A DNA stretch of 64,000 nt from Clostridiales bacterium (GTDB taxonomy: Bacteria > Bacillota > Clostridia > Christensenellales > CAG-138): assembly GCA_004557245.1 (NCBI GenBank), contig SFEL01000006.1:1-64000 (forward strand), in the 5' to 3' direction. Both the position numbers and the translations under genes were made by a program. Each line of letters starts with the position of its first letter. The stretch's first letter is position 1. Below are positions 41,328-50,190 of the stretch, piece by piece. Under the pieces are notes generated by a model, which was given only the letters and a program-made list of their open reading frames with translations, did no database searches and was not told the DNA's origin.

Positions 41328-42635
41328 TTATGACCTTTCGCCAAGTACGACTGTGAGATCCTTTGTCTCATTGCCCCTCAGCACTGTTATTGTTACCGTA
41401 TCGCCGACTTTATATTCATAAAGCATTGCGGCGAATTGGGAGGAACCGGTAATTTCTTTGCCGTTGAGGGACATCAGTATATCGTTTACCAGCAAACCGC
41501 CTCTTTCGGCCGCACTGCCGGACTCGACGCTCATTACCTGTACGCGGGTCACATAATTGTCCATGTAGAAAGAGAAGGGGTTATTGCGGTTGTTGCTGTT
41601 GCCGTAGCGCAATGACACGTCCTGCATAGTAATACCGATATAGGGACGGCCGGTAACGTAGCCGAGATCCACAAGGTCCACAATGACGGGCTTTGCCGAG
41701 TCTACTGGGATGGCGAAGCCAAGGCCCTCCACCTCCAGGCTGGCGCTCTTGGCGTTGACGATGCCGATGAGCTCGCCGGACTCGTTGAACAGGCCGCCGC
41801 CGGAATTGCCGGGGTTGATGGAGGCGTCAGTCTGCATAAGCGTCATGCTGATGCCGTCTATGGTAATGGTCCTGTCAAGGCCGCTGATGATGCCCTTTGA
41901 AACTGAACTTGTGAGCACGCCCAGAGGATTGCCTATGGCGTATACCGTGTCTCCCACGGTGACGTTGCCGGAACTGCCGATGGTTGCGGCGGGCAGATTG
42001 GCCACATCGATCTTTACGATTGCCAGGTCGGAGAAGGTATCCGTTCCGATCAGCTTCGCATCATATTTAGTGCCGTCCTGCAGATAAACATGAATGGTGT
42101 CTGCGCCCTGCACGACGTGGTTGTTGGTCACGATATAGCCGTCATCAGTGATTATGACGCCGGAACCGGATCCGGTATCCTGCTCCTGGGTTTCGCCTGT
42201 GGCATAGGATATTGTGGTGTTGCCAACGTAGATGCCGACTACGCTTGCCATGCAGTTCTGGACTACGCCGGTTGCGTTTGTGCTGTCCTGGCCGTCATTT
42301 GCTATGTTGAGCTTATCGGAGGGGTGTTCGCTGTTTTCAGGCTTGCTCACGCTGTCATCAGAAGCTTCGGGGTCGGTCTTATTGACGTCGTCCTTATTGG
42401 GTTCTTCAACTATCATGTTGGAGGAATCAGGCGTGGGAGCTTGCTCCTTATTGATTCGTCCGCCGAGATATGCGCCTGCGGTGCCAAATATGAGCGCTAC
42501 CGCCAGCAGGCATACTATAAACTGCGCGGGAGTTACGCCCTTCTTTTTCTTTTCATTGGGGGTGTAGTAGCCGTCAGAGGAATAATTTCCCTGACCGTTC
42601 TCGTTTCCGTTATTGCTGTACCAGTTGTTTTCCAT
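41328..42635 (-). CDS. HtrA/DegP-like membrane-anchored serine protease
   Basis: A cytoplasmic N-terminal tail rich in Asn, Gly and Lys (1-35) leads to one membrane segment (FIVCLLAVALIFGTAGAYLGG, 39-59), an acidic low-complexity linker (65-118), a trypsin-like domain and a PDZ domain. The catalytic triad is His173 (TNNHVVQG), Asp203 (SDLAIVKID) and Ser278 (NPGNSGGGLF). The PDZ domain (residues 345-430) has SVESGSAAERGGLLVNDILMSLNG. It degrades or folds damaged proteins outside the membrane. ATG 42635 follows AAAGGAG; an earlier ATG adds 21 residues without a site. It is divergent from recD2, across a 170-nt gap. Confidence 0.93.
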   Translation of the reverse strand: MENNWYSNNGNENGQGNYSSDGYYTPNEKKKKGVTPAQFIVCLLAVALIFGTAGAYLGGRINKEQAPTPDSSNMIVEEPNKDDVNKTDPEASDDSVSKPENSEHPSDKLNIANDGQDSTNATGVVQNCMASVVGIYVGNTTISYATGETQEQDTGSGSGVIITDDGYIVTNNHVVQGADTIHVYLQDGTKYDAKLIGTDTFSDLAIVKIDVANLPAATIGSSGNVTVGDTVYAIGNPLGVLTSSVSKGIISGLDRTITIDGISMTLMQTDASINPGNSGGGLFNESGELIGIVNAKSASLEVEGLGFAIPVDSAKPVIVDLVDLGYVTGRPYIGITMQDVSLRYGNSNNRNNPFSFYMDNYVTRVQVMSVESGSAAERGGLLVNDILMSLNGKEITGSSQFAAMLYEYKVGDTVTITVLRGNETKDLTVVLGERS

Positions 42636-42794
42636 ATATCTAAAAGAACTCCTTTCGTATTTTCCAAGATGAATTGTAATATTTGAATTTGAAGGCATAG
42701 TATCAGCATTATGCCAAACTTGTGGTAAATCGTGAACAAATTATGGCACACATTTTATTACGACCGATTTTTCCCAAATATACGGCAATTATGG

Positions 42795-42800
42795 TATAAT
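42795..42800 (+). promoter_or_regulatory. -10 element immediately before recD2, possible leaderless promoter
   Basis: TGGTATAAT (extended -10) is followed 6 nt later by the ATG of recD2. The -35 is weak (TTCCCA, 18 nt upstream). Transcription would start at or just after the ATG, and no Shine-Dalgarno sequence is present. Confidence 0.5.
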
Positions 42801-42806
42801 TGCAAT

Positions 42807-45014
42807 ATGCAGATAAAGGGTACCGTCAAAAATATAATATTCAGAAGCGACGACACGGGCTTTACCGTGCTGGAGCTGGTTGACGACCAGGGCGACGAGA
42901 TAACGGCAGTAGGTCCTATGTTTGCTGCTGCCGTTGGAGAGCGAATAGAGGTGACGGGGGACTGGAACGAGCACCGCTCTTACGGCATGCAGTTTAAAGC
43001 CACCGGCTGCGTAACCCTTGCACCGGCCACCATAGGCGCACTGACGGCGTACCTCAGCTGCGGCCTTATAAAGGGAATTGGTCCGGAGACTGCGAAGAAT
43101 ATCGTAGCTACTTTCGGCATGGATACTATTTCGGTGATGGAGAATCAGCCGGAAAGGCTTACCGAGGTATACGGAATAGGCAGAGTCAGGGCAGCGGCTA
43201 TCGCTGCGTCCTACATGGCCCAGAAGGATATGCGGGACGTCATGATAGGCCTTCAGGAGTACGGCATAACCGTAAACCAGGCTATGAAGCTGTATAAGAT
43301 ATACGGCCCACGTTGTCTTGAGCGGTTGAAGGAGAACCCGTACCGGCTCATAGACGACGTAGAGGGAATAGGATTCAGGACGGCGGACAAGATAGCCCAG
43401 AACGGTGGATTTGCGCCGGATTCACCCTTCAGGCTGAGGGCGGGGCTGCGCTATACCCTGCAATGGGCATGTCACGAGGGGCATACCTATCTGCCGAGAG
43501 AAAAGCTTATTCAGGTGGCGGCGGATATATTAGGTTCGGATTTAGGCCCGGTAGAGAGGGAGCTGGATGAGCTGATAATAAGCGAAAGCGTAGTATATAA
43601 GGCGGTAAACAATACCGATGCCTGCTTCCTGCCGTATTTATACAGAATGGAGTCCGAATGTGCGGCGAGGCTTAACCTGCTGGCTGCGCCGAGGGAAAAG
43701 ACATTGCCATATTTCAATATAGAGAGCCAGACGGAAAAGCTGGAGACGAAGTATAAAATATCCCTTGCCGCGGAGCAGAAGAGGGCGGTACGCCTCGCGC
43801 TTACCAGCGGCGCGCTGGTCATAACAGGCGGCCCCGGCACAGGTAAGACCACAATATTGCAGTTCGTCATAACCATGCTGGAAAAGCTCGGGGAAAGCTT
43901 TGAGCTCTGCGCCCCAACAGGAAGGGCGGCAAAGCGCATGACCGAGGCTACCGGGTGCGAGGCGCGGACCATACACCGGCTGCTTGAGTACGGCTACGGC
44001 GAGAGCGGCTTTACGCGAAATCAGGATAATCCCATAGATGCAGACGTAATAATCGTTGACGAGATGAGCATGGTGGACGTGCAGCTGCTATGGTCCCTGC
44101 TTAGGGCTACACGGGCTGGTACGCGGCTCATTATGGTAGGCGACGCGGATCAGCTGCCCTCGGTAGGCGCCGGCAACGTGCTGAGGGACATCATAGCTTC
44201 GGAGACGGTGCCTGTGGTTCGTCTGACGGAAATCTACCGGCAGGGTGGCCGCAGCGCCATAGTCACCAACGCCCACAGGATAAACAACGGCCAGCCTCCC
44301 ATACTTCACGGCGAAGAGGAGTTCGGGTTCGAGCCAATAGACTCCGCGGAGGGCATACTGCGGCGGCTTACGGCGCTGTGCTCCGGCAAGGTAAGCAAGC
44401 TGGGCGCAGCGGATCCTTTGAAAGATATACAGGTGCTGTCACCTATGAAAAAAGGCGCGCTTGGAGTGCGCAATATAAATCTCCGTCTACAGGAGGCTCT
44501 AAATCCGCCAGCACATAAGAAACACGAGCGAAAATACGGCGAGACGGTATTCCGTGAGGGCGACAAGGTTATGCAGGTGAAGAACGACTACCGCATGAGC
44601 TGGAAGAGGGCGCGGCGGGGCAGGCCGGACGAGCTTGGGGAGGGGGTTTACAATGGCGATCTCGGCACCATAATGAGCATAGACTTATATGAGCAGACGG
44701 TGGACGTGCTCTTTGACGACGAGCGTGAGGCGCTGTACGAGTTCAGCCAGCTTGAGGAGCTGGAGCTTGCATACTGCATATCCATACACAAGAGCCAGGG
44801 CAGCGAGTTTCCGGTGGTGATATTGCCTCTCGCGGGAGGTCCGCCTATGCTTATGACCAGGAACCTGCTTTATACGGCGGTCACGCGGGCGCGAAAGGCG
44901 GTATATATAATAGGCCATGAGGAGTGTCCCGCGCAGATGGTGGCCAACAATCAGGTAAAGCAGCGCTACAGCGCCCTTGCGGCGCTCATGTGGGCGGACA
45001 GGGGGCTGCAGTGA
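42807..45014 (+). CDS. recD2: RecD2-type ATP-dependent DNA helicase
   Basis: The 735-residue superfamily 1B helicase has an N-terminal OB-like and helix-hairpin-helix region (GLIKGIGPETAKNIVATFG, then EVYGIGRVRAAAI and IDDVEGIGFRTADKIAQ), Walker A at residues 340-349 (ITGGPGTGKTTI), Walker B DVIIVDEMSMVD, and later motifs MVGDADQLPSVGAGNVLRD and AYCISIHKSQGSEFPVVI. It unwinds DNA 5'-3' and acts in repair or replication without RecBC. The ATG at 42807 starts the conserved MQIKGTVKNIIFRSDDTGFT. The gene overlaps comF by 4 nt. Confidence 0.93.
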   Translation: MQIKGTVKNIIFRSDDTGFTVLELVDDQGDEITAVGPMFAAAVGERIEVTGDWNEHRSYGMQFKATGCVTLAPATIGALTAYLSCGLIKGIGPETAKNIVATFGMDTISVMENQPERLTEVYGIGRVRAAAIAASYMAQKDMRDVMIGLQEYGITVNQAMKLYKIYGPRCLERLKENPYRLIDDVEGIGFRTADKIAQNGGFAPDSPFRLRAGLRYTLQWACHEGHTYLPREKLIQVAADILGSDLGPVERELDELIISESVVYKAVNNTDACFLPYLYRMESECAARLNLLAAPREKTLPYFNIESQTEKLETKYKISLAAEQKRAVRLALTSGALVITGGPGTGKTTILQFVITMLEKLGESFELCAPTGRAAKRMTEATGCEARTIHRLLEYGYGESGFTRNQDNPIDADVIIVDEMSMVDVQLLWSLLRATRAGTRLIMVGDADQLPSVGAGNVLRDIIASETVPVVRLTEIYRQGGRSAIVTNAHRINNGQPPILHGEEEFGFEPIDSAEGILRRLTALCSGKVSKLGAADPLKDIQVLSPMKKGALGVRNINLRLQEALNPPAHKKHERKYGETVFREGDKVMQVKNDYRMSWKRARRGRPDELGEGVYNGDLGTIMSIDLYEQTVDVLFDDEREALYEFSQLEELELAYCISIHKSQGSEFPVVILPLAGGPPMLMTRNLLYTAVTRARKAVYIIGHEECPAQMVANNQVKQRYSALAALMWADRGLQ

Positions 45015-45655
45015 AACTGCTGAAAGTGTTCCTGAATGCGTTGTACCCTGAGGGTGTAGCCTGCCTGCTCTGCAACAGAAACGCAAGGCTGGACAGGCGC
45101 GGCTTATGCGAGAAGTGCAGGGAGAGCATAGACCCGGCGGCGGAGATACATATTGACGGCGTGATATCCGGGGCTGTGGCGGCCATGGCATATAACGACG
45201 CCGCGGCAAAGCTCATACACGGATTCAAGTATGGCAACAGGAGGTACATGGGCCGAGGCCTGGCGGGAGGGATCGATCTGCCGGAAAATTGGAATATAGA
45301 CGCTGTAGTGCCTGTGCCGCTGCACCCTAAAAGGGAAAAGGAACGAGGCTATAACCAGAGCATGATACTCGCCGAGGAGCTGGGCAGACGATATGATATA
45401 CCGGTGCGGCCAAGGCTTTTGCAACGCATAAGATATACGGAAATGCAGTCCATGACTGCCGGGAGGGACAGGCGCGAAAACGTCCGGGGCGCCTTCCGGG
45501 CGAGGGAATGCAAGGGCAGAAATATATTGCTGGTGGACGACGTCATAACCACCGGCAGCACGATGGAGGAATGCGCAATTGCGCTGAAAAACGCCGGCGC
45601 GGGTAAGATATACTGCGCGGCCGCGGCGTATGCGGGCCATGGCGAAGGAGAATAG
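45011..45655 (+). CDS. comF: ComF-family phosphoribosyltransferase-like protein
   Basis: The 214-residue protein has an N-terminal zinc finger (ACLLCNRNARLDRRGLCEKC) and a type I phosphoribosyltransferase domain with a PRPP loop (ILLVDDVITTGSTMEECA) and VPVPLHPKREKERGYNQSMI. ComF proteins are linked to uptake of transforming DNA and to single-stranded DNA handling. Translation starts at GTG in a GTGA overlap with the recD2 stop, so the two are coupled. Neighbouring recD2 is consistent with a DNA-processing role. Other competence genes are not in this window. Confidence 0.9.
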   Translation: MKLLKVFLNALYPEGVACLLCNRNARLDRRGLCEKCRESIDPAAEIHIDGVISGAVAAMAYNDAAAKLIHGFKYGNRRYMGRGLAGGIDLPENWNIDAVVPVPLHPKREKERGYNQSMILAEELGRRYDIPVRPRLLQRIRYTEMQSMTAGRDRRENVRGAFRARECKGRNILLVDDVITTGSTMEECAIALKNAGAGKIYCAAAAYAGHGEGE

Positions 45656-45656
45656 G

Positions 45657-46373
45657 ATGAGCAACAGATTTTGCAGAACAGAGATAATGCTGGGGGCTGA
45701 TGCCATGGAAAGGCTGAAGAACGCCTCCGTGGCGGTATTCGGCGTGGGCGGCGTAGGCGGCTTTGCAGCTGAGGGCATAGTAAGAAGCGGCGTAGGCAGC
45801 ATAACGCTGGTGGACGACGACGTGGTTGCAGAAAGCAATCTCAACCGGCAGATAATCGCGCTTACTTCCACAATTGGCCGGCCAAAGGTGAGCCTTATGG
45901 CAGCGCGGGCGCGGGATATAAACCCGGACGTAATGATCGACGAGCGGATTATGCGGTATGACGAATCCACCGCGGAAAGCTTTGACTTTACAAAATACGA
46001 CTATATAGTCGACGCTATTGATTCCGTCACATCAAAGCTCATACTCATTGAGCGGGCCAAGGCTGCGGGAGTGCCGATAATATCCTGCATGGGCGCGGGG
46101 AATAAGCTGGACCCTACGGCGTTTCAGGTGGCAGATATAAGCGAGACCACAGTCTGTCCCCTCGCCCGCGTGGTGCGGCGCGAGCTGAAAAAGCGGGGCA
46201 TAGTGCGCGGAGTGAAGGTTGTATATTCCAAGGAGCCTGTCATATTCCCTGAGGACGGCAGCGAGAAGATACTGCCGGGAAAGCACCGCACCACGGGCAG
46301 CATAGCCTTTGTGCCATCAGTTGCGGGTATGATAATTGCAGGCACTGTGGTAAAGGATATCGCAGGGGTATAA
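45657..46373 (+). CDS. tcdA: tRNA threonylcarbamoyladenosine dehydratase TcdA (ThiF family)
   Basis: TcdA cyclises t6A at position 37 of ANN-reading tRNAs, using ATP. The 238-residue protein shows VAVFGVGGVGGFAAEGIVRSG, LVDDDVVAESNLNRQI, YIVDAIDSVTSKLILIE, SCMGAGNKLDPTAFQVADIS, and GSIAFVPSVAGMIIAGTVV. The GAGNKLDP and SxTxxCPLARVVR segments separate TcdA from MoeB and ThiF. The ATG at 45657 is preceded by GAAGGAGAA, right after the comF stop, so this is a third coupled gene of the unit. Confidence 0.92.
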   Translation: MSNRFCRTEIMLGADAMERLKNASVAVFGVGGVGGFAAEGIVRSGVGSITLVDDDVVAESNLNRQIIALTSTIGRPKVSLMAARARDINPDVMIDERIMRYDESTAESFDFTKYDYIVDAIDSVTSKLILIERAKAAGVPIISCMGAGNKLDPTAFQVADISETTVCPLARVVRRELKKRGIVRGVKVVYSKEPVIFPEDGSEKILPGKHRTTGSIAFVPSVAGMIIAGTVVKDIAGV

Positions 46374-46426
46374 TAGGGTGCAAAACCGCCCATACTTGAC
46401 CGATGACATTATAGAGGTAGAATTAT

Positions 46427-47167
46427 ATGAAACTCACCGTATTGGGGCGGCACGGCCCATTTCCCGCGCCGGGAGGCGCCTGCTCGGGGTATCTCATAGA
46501 GGCGGGAGATACAAAGCTCTGCGTGGATCTTGGCAGCGGCACCCTTGGCAACCTGAGGAATATACTGCCGGGGCTGAAGCTGGACGGCATATTGCTTTCA
46601 CACCTCCACAGCGACCATATGTCCGATATGCTGGTATTGCGCTATGCGCTTACGCAGCTCAGCGCCAAGGGGACGGAGATAGGATTGCCAATGACGGTGG
46701 TAGCGCCTGAAACGCCGGAGGTAGAGTTCAGGCAGCTTGCCTCCTCCGGGGTTTTCGAGATGGTACACGCCAAGGCGGGGCTGAAGCTGCGCTTCGGAGA
46801 GGTGACTGTGACGCTTTACAGCTCGGCGCACCCGGTGGAAACCTATGCCTTCGATATAGAACACAAGGGCAAGCGCATATTCTATACCGGTGACACGGGC
46901 ATGTACACAGAACTGGTCCGTCAGTGCATGGGGGCGGATATACTGCTTGCGGATGCCTGCTTCCTGGACGGGGAAAAGCCGGGCGAGAACGCCCCGCACC
47001 TTACCGCTGGGGAGGCGGGGAAGGTAGCCAAAGAGGCGGGAGTGGGGCAGCTTATCTGCACCCATATATGGGGAGGCCGGGACATGGCCGGTGAGATACT
47101 TGCAGAAGCCCGAAGGCAGTTCCCGAATACCCTTGTAGCAGAAGAGATGCACGAATATTTCGTATAA
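46427..47167 (+). CDS. Metallo-beta-lactamase-fold hydrolase (RNase Z/YcbL-like)
   Basis: The 246-residue protein is an MBL-fold hydrolase. Metal motifs appear as HLHSDHMSDM near residue 63, SSAHPVETYA with a His near residue 135, FYTGDTGMY with Asp near 157, and a terminal ICTHIWGG. It resembles RNase Z-like or cyclic-nucleotide-phosphodiesterase-like proteins but lacks the RNase Z extension arm, so function is uncertain. It starts with an AGAGG site 50 nt after tcdA and is followed by the strongest copy of the dispersed hairpin. Confidence 0.87.
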   Translation: MKLTVLGRHGPFPAPGGACSGYLIEAGDTKLCVDLGSGTLGNLRNILPGLKLDGILLSHLHSDHMSDMLVLRYALTQLSAKGTEIGLPMTVVAPETPEVEFRQLASSGVFEMVHAKAGLKLRFGEVTVTLYSSAHPVETYAFDIEHKGKRIFYTGDTGMYTELVRQCMGADILLADACFLDGEKPGENAPHLTAGEAGKVAKEAGVGQLICTHIWGGRDMAGEILAEARRQFPNTLVAEEMHEYFV

Positions 47168-47179
47168 GAATAAAGCGGA

Positions 47180-47235
47180 GACTGTGGAAAAAGTGGCTGA
47201 ACGCCACTTTTTCCACAGTCTCATATATAAGTTCT
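47180..47235. repeat. Dispersed hairpin repeat, copy 3
   Basis: GACTGTGGAAAAAGTGGC and its complement form an 18-bp stem with a TGAAC loop, followed by TCATATATAAG. It is the longest and most complete copy of the family. It lies 13 nt after the MBL gene stop and serves as its terminator. Confidence 0.85.
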
Positions 47236-47372
47236 ACGTTATCATCGCTTTGCAGTGCGTCCACCTCATATGGTTCTCCTTATATAAGACTGGCAAAGGC
47301 AAAAAATGTTGCGTTTTTGCCGTAATAAATATTTATCGCCGCGGAAAACTAAAGAAAAAAGGAGATATGCTT

Positions 47373-47540
47373 ATGACGAGGAAGACCGCCGCGTGGCTGA
47401 TAGCATGCGCCGCACTGATAATAGGACTTGCGGTGATAATGATAGCTGCCCTTGCAAAGGACAGGAAGCCCTCAGCGGATACTGCACGGTTTGTGATCCA
47501 AAATGAGTTCAGGGCGCAGGGTAAAGACCTGACGCCCTGA
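47373..47540 (+). CDS. Small single-span membrane protein
   Basis: The 55-residue product starts with a short basic end (MTRKTAAW), continues with a hydrophobic segment (LIACAALIIGLAVIMIAAL) and a short hydrophilic C terminus (FVIQNEFRAQGKDLTP). AAAGGAG lies 8 nt before the chosen ATG; another ATG 6 nt earlier is too close to the site. No family is recognised. It is convergent with the PII-like gene, whose stop lies 12 nt beyond, and independent of the MBL gene because a strong hairpin separates them. Confidence 0.6.
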   Translation: MTRKTAAWLIACAALIIGLAVIMIAALAKDRKPSADTARFVIQNEFRAQGKDLTP

Positions 47541-47552
47541 TATTTTATTTGA

Positions 47553-48248
47553 TTATTCGTCCTGGTCCTGCTCGCTGTCCGGAACGTGTATGCCGGCTAC
47601 GGCATCAACGGGGAGCGAGAACATTACGGTATGGGCGGGGGACTTTACGCCCGCCTTATTCATTATGGAACTCATTATGTCATTGCGCTTGTCTGCGCTT
47701 GCCACTATGTACACCACATCCTTCTCCTCGGCAATGGATACTCCGAAAAACTTTGCCCGGGACTCGGTCAGTGCACCCTTGGCCCGGACTATTGTACCGC
47801 CGGTGGCTCCCGCCTCGCGGGCCGCGTCCATTACCATGCCGGTATGTCCCTGCTCGGCAATTGCAACTATAAGAGAATGTTTGGCTTCCTTCATGTATTT
47901 CACCTCGTTTCCGATGATAGTGTCCTCAGTATAAAGGTACCTAAGCGCCGACGCACCGCCTATGCATTCAAGACTGATAAAATAGGCGATGCCGTTGTTT
48001 GGCGCATCTATGTGCATCTCTGTGCGCAGGTGCCTGAGTATGCGGGGACGCAGGGCGGAGGGCAGCACACAGTGCAGCATTACCTTCTCCTTACGCTCAA
48101 GCCCGAGCATATCGAGAAGCTTTTTACGCGCTGAGCCCTCGCAGAGAGAGCCCAATACCACACCTGCGCCGTTTCGCTGGAAAAAATCTATGTAATCCTG
48201 ATCCTGATCGCGCCGCACTATGGCGGTTATCATACTGTATCCGTTCAT
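47553..48248 (-). CDS. PII-like signalling protein with two tandem PII-fold repeats
   Basis: The 231-residue protein appears to contain two PII/CutA-like domains. Residues about 1-105 begin MITAIVRRDQDQDYIDFFQRNG, and residues 115-215 begin AKHSLIVAIAEQGHTGMVMDAARE with AGATGGTIVRAKGALT as the T-loop-like region. PII proteins bind nucleotides or 2-oxoglutarate and control membrane transporters. Its start overlaps the stop of the DUF1538 gene by ATGA, and such proteins are known partners of DUF1538. It probably senses the energy or nitrogen state and controls that membrane protein; the ligand is unknown. Confidence 0.82.
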   Translation of the reverse strand: MNGYSMITAIVRRDQDQDYIDFFQRNGAGVVLGSLCEGSARKKLLDMLGLERKEKVMLHCVLPSALRPRILRHLRTEMHIDAPNNGIAYFISLECIGGASALRYLYTEDTIIGNEVKYMKEAKHSLIVAIAEQGHTGMVMDAAREAGATGGTIVRAKGALTESRAKFFGVSIAEEKDVVYIVASADKRNDIMSSIMNKAGVKSPAHTVMFSLPVDAVAGIHVPDSEQDQDE

Positions 48249-49816
48249 TCTTTTTCCTCCTCGAAAACGATGATGACGTCTTTATCGCTTTCATGAAGCT
48301 CGTCTGCCTGATCCGCCTTCAACGCCTTGGCGGTCTTGAACTTATAATAGAGTCCCAACAGCTGTATGGTGATGAGCGGCGTCATCGCTACCATTGCTAC
48401 CACGCCGAAGGCGTCCTGAGCTACATTGCCGCCCACGGATATGCAAAGCCCCATGGCGAGAGGCAGCAGGAATGTGGCGGTCATAGGTCCGGATGCTACT
48501 CCGCCGGAGTCAAAGGCTATGGCGGTGAACACCGGGGGCACGAAGAAGCTTAGCAGCAGCGCCATGCCGTAGCCCGGCCCCAGCAGCCACATTATGGGCA
48601 GCCCCGTAAGTACCCTGAGCATGGAAAGCCCTACGGATATGGCCACGCCTATGGAAAGGCTGAGGCTCATGGCTTTCTGGGGTATAGCACCTTCTGTCAT
48701 TTCGGCGACCTGGCGGTTCAAAACATGAACAGCAGGTTCCGCAGCAACGATGAAGTAGCCCAGCAGCATACCTATGGGCACGATTATCCAATTGTAGGGA
48801 AGCTGGCCTATGAGTTCGCCCAACATATTACCTACAGGCATAAAGCCAACGTTGGCCCCTGTAAGGAAGAATACCAGACCAAGGTAGGTATATGCAAGAC
48901 CTATGCAGATCCTTATTATCTCCGTAAGGCCAAGACGGCAGCGGGGTATCTGAAAAATGGCAAATATGCAGACTATAGGCAGGAAGGCTTCGGCCACCTC
49001 CTTAAAGTAGCCTGGGAAGGCGTCGGAAAAGAGCTTCCACAGCTCAAGAGAGTTGGTTATATCGGGCACTACTACGGGAGAATACGCGCCGCCCTCCGAA
49101 CTGAACAGCAGCCCCAGCACCAACACGGCGATGATAGGGCCTACAGAGCTGAGAGCTACCAAGCCGAAGCTGTCTTCGCCTGCATGGCTGTCGCTTCGTA
49201 CAGAGGCGACGCCCACGCCCAACGCCATTATAAAGGGCACCGTCATAGGCCCGGTGGTGACTCCGCCGGAATCGAAGGCGGTGGAGAGAAAGTCCTTTGG
49301 AACGAAGGCCGCAAGTGTAAATACCGCCACGTAAAGCCCAATGAGGAGATAATTCAGCGGCAGCCGGAAAAATATTCGCAGCATTGCGAGTACTAGGAAT
49401 ATGCCTACGCCTATGGCTACCGACCATATTATGGCTTGATTAGGAATATTTGGCACCTGTTGGGCAAGCACTCTGAGATCGGGTTCTGATACCGTGATGA
49501 ATATGCCTACCGCAAGGCTGACTACGATTATCAGGATAAGCTTTTTTGAATGTGAAACGACCGCACCTATGTGCTCGCCTATTCTGGACATCGCCATATC
49601 CGCGCCCATGGAGAACAGCCCCATGCCGATTATAAGAAGGCACGCCCCCACTATGAAGGCCAGCATAACGCTACTGGGTACAGGAACCACGATAAAGCAC
49701 AACAGGAATATAACAGCAGTAACCGGCAGCACTGATTTGAGCGATTCGCTCAGCTTTTCTGGAAGAATGGTTTTTAATATGTTTTTCACTGGGGAGAGAA
49801 ACACGTCCCTTCTCAA
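48245..49816 (-). CDS. DUF1538 membrane protein with two homologous halves (UmpA/UmpB-like)
   Basis: The 523-residue protein has two DUF1538 repeats. Each half has about six membrane segments and a matching signature: FDSGGVTTGPMTVPFIMALG, then EDSFGLVALSSVGPI; and FDSGGVASGPMTATFLLPLA, then QDAFGVVAMVAMTPL. Two-component DUF1538 proteins UmpA/UmpB were reported in halophiles as Na+/H+ antiporters, and here both halves are fused. The translated start may be TTG at 49816 or a nearby GTG; no strong site is seen. It is coupled to the PII-like protein by a 4-nt overlap, a link that suggests post-translational control of transport. Confidence 0.87.
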   Translation of the reverse strand: MRRDVFLSPVKNILKTILPEKLSESLKSVLPVTAVIFLLCFIVVPVPSSVMLAFIVGACLLIIGMGLFSMGADMAMSRIGEHIGAVVSHSKKLILIIVVSLAVGIFITVSEPDLRVLAQQVPNIPNQAIIWSVAIGVGIFLVLAMLRIFFRLPLNYLLIGLYVAVFTLAAFVPKDFLSTAFDSGGVTTGPMTVPFIMALGVGVASVRSDSHAGEDSFGLVALSSVGPIIAVLVLGLLFSSEGGAYSPVVVPDITNSLELWKLFSDAFPGYFKEVAEAFLPIVCIFAIFQIPRCRLGLTEIIRICIGLAYTYLGLVFFLTGANVGFMPVGNMLGELIGQLPYNWIIVPIGMLLGYFIVAAEPAVHVLNRQVAEMTEGAIPQKAMSLSLSIGVAISVGLSMLRVLTGLPIMWLLGPGYGMALLLSFFVPPVFTAIAFDSGGVASGPMTATFLLPLAMGLCISVGGNVAQDAFGVVAMVAMTPLITIQLLGLYYKFKTAKALKADQADELHESDKDVIIVFEEEKE

Positions 49817-50049
49817 ATTTTCGCAATGGGCGAAGAAAAAGTAGGATCATTTACTTAATAATTGTAGCTTATATGTACCCCCGGCACAAGCCGAAAACAC
49901 AAAAGTTTACCTTATATTTTCCTTTTGGCGGCGAATTTGACGGTTTATTAACGCGATGAGGGAACAATATCCAGTTAAACACCGGAATAAATGCAGGGGC
50001 GCGGTGCAGACTACATAATAAAAAGATATGTTGCAGAGGTATTGTGTAT

Positions 50050-50190
50050 ATGAACGGCATTTCACAAAGGGTGATGCTGCCCCAAAGCGAACTGCTGCCC
50101 AAGGAGGGCACGCGAGGGGCGGAGATACGTTACAAGGAGTACGCACCAAGGGAACACCTGAGCAGGGAGGAGAGAACTGATGGCCAATGA
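50050..50190 (+). CDS. Small hypothetical protein coupled to spoVAC
   Basis: A 46-codon frame from ATG 50050 ends at TGA 50188-50190 and overlaps the spoVAC start by 11 nt. The product is hydrophilic (begins MNGISQRVMLPQSELLPKEG), with no recognised motif. AGAGGT lies about 10 nt upstream. The overlap fits translational coupling. A forespore -10-like CATAATA is at 50014-50020, without a clear -35. It may be real or merely a leader. Confidence 0.45.
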   Translation: MNGISQRVMLPQSELLPKEGTRGAEIRYKEYAPREHLSREERTDGQ

